From CBDFKJ01 sp965248805 (lineage in GTDB: Bacteria; Pseudomonadota; Alphaproteobacteria; UBA6615), in the NCBI GenBank assembly GCA_965248805.1, contig CBDFKJ010000009.1, forward strand, positions 1,994,633-2,058,632: a stretch of DNA of 64,000 nucleotides, read 5' to 3'. Shown here piece after piece: positions 60,168-64,000 of the stretch. The position numbers were made by a program, and so were the translations under genes. The notes beneath the pieces are model-generated. The model saw only the letters and a list, made by a program, of their open reading frames with translations, was not told the DNA's origin and made no database searches. Numbering within the stretch: position 1 is the first letter of the stretch; every line of letters begins with the position of its first letter.

Positions 60168-61621
60168 CAGCCCGTTGACGAAGTCCGGCGTGTCTGATTC
60201 TGTCTGAACATAGAGATTTAGACGGGCGTCGTGCGATGGCATTGAGACGACAGAGCGAGGTTCAGGGTGACCTCGTGGTGACATGGGCGGAGATGCCGCG
60301 TTCGCCTGGACACGCGTTTTCCGACCGGCTGCATGAGTTGCTGACCGAGTCTGGCTTTGACGGCTTCGTGGAGGCGACGTGCAAGCCATACTACGCACCT
60401 CGGATGGGGGCTCCTTCGCTGCCGCCGGGGCGTTATTTCCGGATGCACATGATCGGCTATTTTGAGGGCATCGGCAGCGAGCGCGGCATCGCTTGGCGCT
60501 GTTCGGATTCGCTGTCGCTTCGCGCGTTTCTGCGGTTGGCGAACCGGGACAAGGTTCCCGATCATTCCTGGTTGTCGAAGACGCGCGGCCGGCTGCCGCA
60601 CGAGGTCCATGAAAAGGTTTTCGACTGGGTTCTGGCTCTCGTCGCCGCGCGCGGTCTGGTGAAGGGCGAGCGGATCGGCGTCGACGGCTCGACGATGGAA
60701 GCCAACGCCGCCCTGCGAGCCATCGTGCGGCGCGATAGCGGCGAGACCTATCGCGAGATGCTGACGCAAATGGCGAAGGAGAGTGGCGTCGAAACGCCGA
60801 CGATCGACGACCTCGTCCGGCTCGATCGCCGGCGGAAGGGCAAGAAGCTTTCGAACAAGGATTGGACGAGCCCGACCGATCCTGATGCGAAGATCGCGCG
60901 GATGAAGGACGGCACCACGCATCTGGCCTACAAGCCCGAGCACGCGGTCGATCTCGACACCGGCGTCATCGTTGCGGCACCGATCTATCCAGCCGATGAA
61001 GGCGACACGACGACTTTGCCTGGGACGCTGGAGGCGGCCGCGCGCAACCTCGCCGAGGTCGGCCTGGCTCCAACACGGGCAGAGCCCTGCAGTCTCGTTG
61101 GCGACAAGGGCTATCATTCACGCGAGGGGCTGAAAGACCTCGACGGCGGCGTCTGGAAAACGCGGATCTCCGAGCCGGAGCCCGCCAACGGCTATCTGCG
61201 CTGGCATGGCGACCAGGCGGCACGTCAGGCTGTCTACGCCAACCGGGCGCGATTGAAGTCCGGCGTCGCGCGGAACGCCATGCGCAGGCGCGGTGAGATG
61301 GTCGAGCGCAGCTTCGCCCATGTCCTCGACCGTGGCGGCATGCGCCGCGCGTTGCTGCGGGCGCGCGAGAACGTCCACAAACGCTACCTGATCCATGTCG
61401 CCGGGTTCAATCTCGGCATTCTGATGCGCGCGCTGTTCGGATCAGGCACGCCGAGGGAGGCTGCGAGTGCAAAGAGCACCCTTTTGTTCGTTATTCAGTT
61501 CGATGCTGCCCTGGCGATCGCCATCGTGGCGAACATCGAAGGCAAACCAGCCATGCTCGTTATCATCATCATCGTCGCCCCCGAAACCGATTGATCAAAG
61601 CGCGACTTCATCACCGGGCTG
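60168..61621 (+). mobile_element. IS1182-like insertion sequence, copy B (1454 bp)
   Basis: Same ends and length as copy A, flanked by ATAG on both sides (60164-60167 and 61622-61625). I saw a single synonymous difference from copy A in the transposase gene (TTC/TTT at a Phe codon). It splits the SGNH hydrolase gene. Confidence 0.92.
60236..61594 (+). CDS. IS1182-like DDE transposase (copy B)
   Basis: Same 452-aa sequence as the copy A transposase, with the DUF772 region and the GVDGSTMEANAALR and VGDKGYHS motifs. Intact. Confidence 0.88.
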   Translation: MALRRQSEVQGDLVVTWAEMPRSPGHAFSDRLHELLTESGFDGFVEATCKPYYAPRMGAPSLPPGRYFRMHMIGYFEGIGSERGIAWRCSDSLSLRAFLRLANRDKVPDHSWLSKTRGRLPHEVHEKVFDWVLALVAARGLVKGERIGVDGSTMEANAALRAIVRRDSGETYREMLTQMAKESGVETPTIDDLVRLDRRRKGKKLSNKDWTSPTDPDAKIARMKDGTTHLAYKPEHAVDLDTGVIVAAPIYPADEGDTTTLPGTLEAAARNLAEVGLAPTRAEPCSLVGDKGYHSREGLKDLDGGVWKTRISEPEPANGYLRWHGDQAARQAVYANRARLKSGVARNAMRRRGEMVERSFAHVLDRGGMRRALLRARENVHKRYLIHVAGFNLGILMRALFGSGTPREAASAKSTLLFVIQFDAALAIAIVANIEGKPAMLVIIIIVAPETD

Positions 61622-62332
61622 ATAGACCTTGAAATCGACCGGCACACCGGCAATCGATCCTTCCGCTGCAAGGCCGATTCGGTCGGCGAATGCAAGCAGG
61701 TAGTAATTGTCCTCCGCTGCCCGCCGCGCGGTCCGGTATAGCCGCGACCTACGATTGAACCACTCGTGGAGGGTCTCCACTCTGGTCGGCTGGGTACGTT
61801 GCCGCGCCGTGGAGGGTTCCGGCGGCGGAACCGGCGTGTTCGCCAGGACGAGTTCGCCGCTGGTGAGTGCGAACACCGGCTTGCCGCCACGCCAGTATTT
61901 GCTACGAATGTTATAAACGATGTCATTATCGTACACGAGAAGAACTACAACGTCCGGGTCATACTTCTTTCCTTCCCGCTGAAATAATAATAACTCCTGG
62001 TCGTTGCTATATCCACCGACGCCCAAATTAACGACGCCGACACGTCCTTGGCTTTTCGAACCCATTTTTGTTCGAGTAAATTTGAGAATCGCTCCTCTAT
62101 AAACGAGTCCCCGAGGATGAGAACTTCTGGGACAGCTGGCACATGCTCAATCTATCGCGTGGCGGCCAGACGGTGTGGATCAACGACGACGATGCCCGCG
62201 CCATAAGCGTCAACGACAATGATTGGGTCGAAATCTACAACGAAAATGGAATTGCCGTCGTCCGCGCCACGGTCTCGAACACCGTGCCGCGCGATATGGC
62301 GATCTTCGATCACTCTTCTGAACGCCACATAA

Positions 62333-63276
62333 CAGCCCGGTGATGAAGTCGCGCTTTGATCAATCGGTTTCGGGGGCGACGATGATGATGATAACGAGCA
62401 TGGCTGGTTTGCCTTCGATGTTCGCCACGATGGCGATCGCCAGGGCAGCATCGAACTGAATAACGAACAAAAGGGTGCTCTTTGCACTCGCAGCCTCCCT
62501 CGGCGTGCCTGATCCGAACAGCGCGCGCATCAGAATGCCGAGATTGAACCCGGCGACATGGATCAGGTAGCGTTTGTGGACGTTCTCGCGCGCCCGCAGC
62601 AACGCGCGGCGCATGCCGCCACGGTCGAGGACATGGGCGAAGCTGCGCTCGACCATCTCACCGCGCCTGCGCATGGCGTTCCGCGCGACGCCGGACTTCA
62701 ATCGCGCCCGGTTGGCGTAGACAGCCTGACGTGCCGCCTGGTCGCCATGCCAGCGCAGATAGCCGTTGGCGGGCTCCGGCTCGGAGATCCGCGTTTTCCA
62801 GACGCCGCCGTCGAGGTCTTTCAGCCCCTCGCGTGAATGATAGCCCTTGTCGCCAACGAGACTGCAGGGCTCTGCCCGTGTTGGAGCCAGGCCGACCTCG
62901 GCGAGGTTGCGCGCGGCCGCCTCCAGCGTCCCAGGCAAAGTCGTCGTGTCGCCTTCATCGGCTGGATAGATCGGTGCCGCAACGATGACGCCGGTATCGA
63001 GATCGACCGCGTGCTCGGGCTTGTAGGCCAGATGCGTGGTGCCGTCCTTCATCCGCGCGATCTTCGCATCAGGATCGGTCGGGCTCGTCCAATCCTTGTT
63101 CGAAAGCTTCTTGCCCTTCCGCCGGCGATCGAGCCGGACGAGGTCGTCGATCGTCGGCGTTTCGACGCCACTCTCCTTCTGAACCTCGCTCTGTCGTCTC
63201 AATGCCATCGCACGACGCCCGTCTAAATCTCTATGTTCAGACAGAATCAGACACGCCGGACTTCGTCAACGGGCTG
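62333..63276 (-). mobile_element. IS1182-like copy C, internally deleted (944 bp)
   Basis: Both inverted ends are kept and ATAA is duplicated (62329-62332 and 63277-63280). Relative to copies A and B a 510-bp internal segment is missing, removing 170 codons in frame just after codon 10. Confidence 0.92.
62360..63208 (-). pseudogene. Transposase with in-frame 170-codon deletion
   Basis: Reads MALRRQSEVQ directly followed by KESGVETPTIDDLVRLDRRRKGK and the rest of the catalytic domain (282 aa). The DUF772 half and the DGSTMEANAALR segment with the first catalytic Asp are lost, so it cannot transpose itself, but its ends could be used by copies A and B. Confidence 0.88.
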
Positions 63277-63535
63277 ATAAACGTGCCGTTCTCGTCGCTG
63301 GCGCGCGAACGCGGCGTGTCCGACCTGCGCGGCGGCAACAACAACGCGCCGACGCGGGTGATGATGAACCCCTCCACAATGGTCGGTGGCTACGTCAACT
63401 GGACCTACTTCCTGAACTATCAGGGGACCAGCCCATCGGAACGCGACTGCGCGGTGATGATCCGTAAGAAGCCCCTCGAGAAGGACGGCCGCAAGGTGAT
63501 CTATCGCGAAGAGCAGCTCGAGAGAGGAGCATAAG

Positions 63536-64000
63536 ATGCAAGTCAAGCAGCAAATGGCGATGGTCTTCAACCTGGACAAATGTCTAGGCTGCAACACCTG
63601 CACGCTGGCCTGCAAGAACGTGTGGACCAACCGCGAAGGCGCGGAGTACATGTTCTGGAACAACGTCGAGACCAAACCCGGGATCGGCTATCCGAAGGAG
63701 TGGGAAAACCAGAAGAAGTATCGCGGCGGCTGGACGCAGAATCCGCGCTCGGACCGTCCAAACCTGAACCAAGCCTCGCGGTTTTGGCAGATGATCAATC
63801 TGTTCTACAACCCTGTCATGCCACAGATGGACGACTACTACGGCAAGGGTCCATTCACCTTCACCTACGAAGATCTGCATTCGGAAAAGCCGACGAAGTA
63901 CTCCCAGCCGGCCGCGCGCCCCAAGTCGCAGATCACCGGCGAGGAAGACATAAGTATCGACTGGGCGGTGAACTGGGAGGACAACGGCGGCGGCACCCAC
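63536..64000 (+). CDS. narH: Nitrate reductase beta subunit, start only
   Basis: 155 codons before the window ends. ATG 63536 has AGAGGAG 6 nt upstream and starts 1 bp after narG. CLGCNTCTLACKNVW (C16, C19, C22, C26) is the first [4Fe-4S] ligand set of NarH. YYGKGPFTFTYEDLHSEKP is typical of NarH family members. It passes electrons from the gamma to the alpha subunit. With narG truncated the operon cannot make a working enzyme here. Confidence 0.92.
   Translation, partial: MQVKQQMAMVFNLDKCLGCNTCTLACKNVWTNREGAEYMFWNNVETKPGIGYPKEWENQKKYRGGWTQNPRSDRPNLNQASRFWQMINLFYNPVMPQMDDYYGKGPFTFTYEDLHSEKPTKYSQPAARPKSQITGEEDISIDWAVNWEDNGGGTH

Larger units (their letters stand above)
59765..62142 (-). pseudogene. 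SGNH/GDSL hydrolase, split by IS1182-like copy B
   Basis: Joining across the IS and one ATAG copy gives VPVDFKVY-ERSYDAPTAHAW in frame. The 5' part has VLILGDSFIEERF (Ser nucleophile) and NLGVGGYSNDQELLLFQ. The 3' part has NDGHWTPEGNARVA (Asp/His pair). The frame also changes near 62066 (LLEQK to MGSKSQGRVG; one A lost from an A-run). The 5' end is cut near 62130-62142, where narG sequence begins, so the true N-terminus is missing. Confidence 0.8.
62128..63534 (+). pseudogene. narG: narG 3' remnant, split by the deleted IS copy C
   Basis: Removing the IS and one ATAA gives a narG C-terminus: DSWHMLNLSRGGQTVWINDDDARAISVNDNDWVEIYNENGIAVVRATVSNTVPRDMAIFDHSSERHIN, then VPFSSLARERGVSDLRGGNNNAPTRVMMNPSTMVGGYVNWTYFLNYQGTSPSERD. 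Only about the last 150 residues of a roughly 1200-residue molybdopterin subunit remain; everything before 62128 is SGNH hydrolase. narH follows 1 bp after the stop. Nitrate reductase alpha subunit, non-functional. Confidence 0.85.

Noticed and set aside
1..64000. CRISPR array, retron or CBASS-type defence locus
   Set aside because: No regularly spaced repeat array, no reverse transcriptase and no cyclase motif was seen. The Cas4-like nuclease is a phage replication-module protein.

Overview
This is a high-GC bacterial chromosome segment, most likely from an alphaproteobacterium. The clues are a perfect CtrA-type box (TTAA-N7-TTAAC), a GTA-type three-TM holin and DUF1833/NlpC/J tail genes, AlpA-like and DUF2335/DUF3775 proteins, and a prokaryotic speD-speE pair. 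I cannot name the genus with confidence.

Positions 1-35377 hold a degenerate integrated prophage of about 35.3 kb in a tRNA-Lys(UUU) gene. The tRNA 3' half is repeated as a 47-bp direct repeat with one mismatch (attL 23-69, attR 35331-35377). The left arm, on the minus strand, carries the integrase, an AlpA/excisionase-like gene split by an IS, a zinc-finger protein, a BRO-type antirepressor and a chain of small overlapping early genes. A CI-like S24 repressor, a Cro-like gene and two promoters with the same operator (TTGCRY-N3-RYGCAA) form the switch. Behind the repressor lies an M48/PDZ lipoprotein gene, a likely lysogenic-conversion gene, broken by an IS3 copy. The rightward arm has a replication/recombination module: RecA-like ATPase with an in-frame amber, SF2 helicase, HicAB toxin-antitoxin, Cas4-like nuclease, J-domain protein, primase-helicase, a repeat-rich putative origin and a RuvC-like resolvase. 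Next come accessory genes (DUF6765 protein, DNA methyltransferase with a frameshifted endonuclease) and two more ISs. The packaging and head genes are missing: the remnant restarts inside a truncated DUF1833 tail gene and continues through NlpC, tail-tip J, peptidase and holin genes.

Positions 35378-64000 are host chromosome: SagB-type oxidoreductase, HerA-like ATPase, Sel1 protein, a histidine kinase under a CtrA box with an in-frame TGA, periplasmic and membrane proteins, acyltransferase, OsmC, a GNAT gene split by IS630, gspK, a phosphotransferase/kinase fusion, gmhB, hsp20, speE-speD, an ankyrin protein, acyl-CoA dehydrogenase, an FAD-linked 2-hydroxyacid dehydrogenase and tsaC. The right end is a rearrangement: an SGNH hydrolase gene (IS inside) abuts a 5'-truncated narG (another IS copy inside), followed by the start of narH.

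Eight insertion sequences of at least five kinds lie in 64 kb, and for seven the target duplication can be read. Six interrupted genes can be rejoined in frame. Many otherwise conserved genes also carry single-base frameshifts, mostly one-base losses, several in homopolymers. These may be genuine decay or residual sequencing error, and I flag them one by one.
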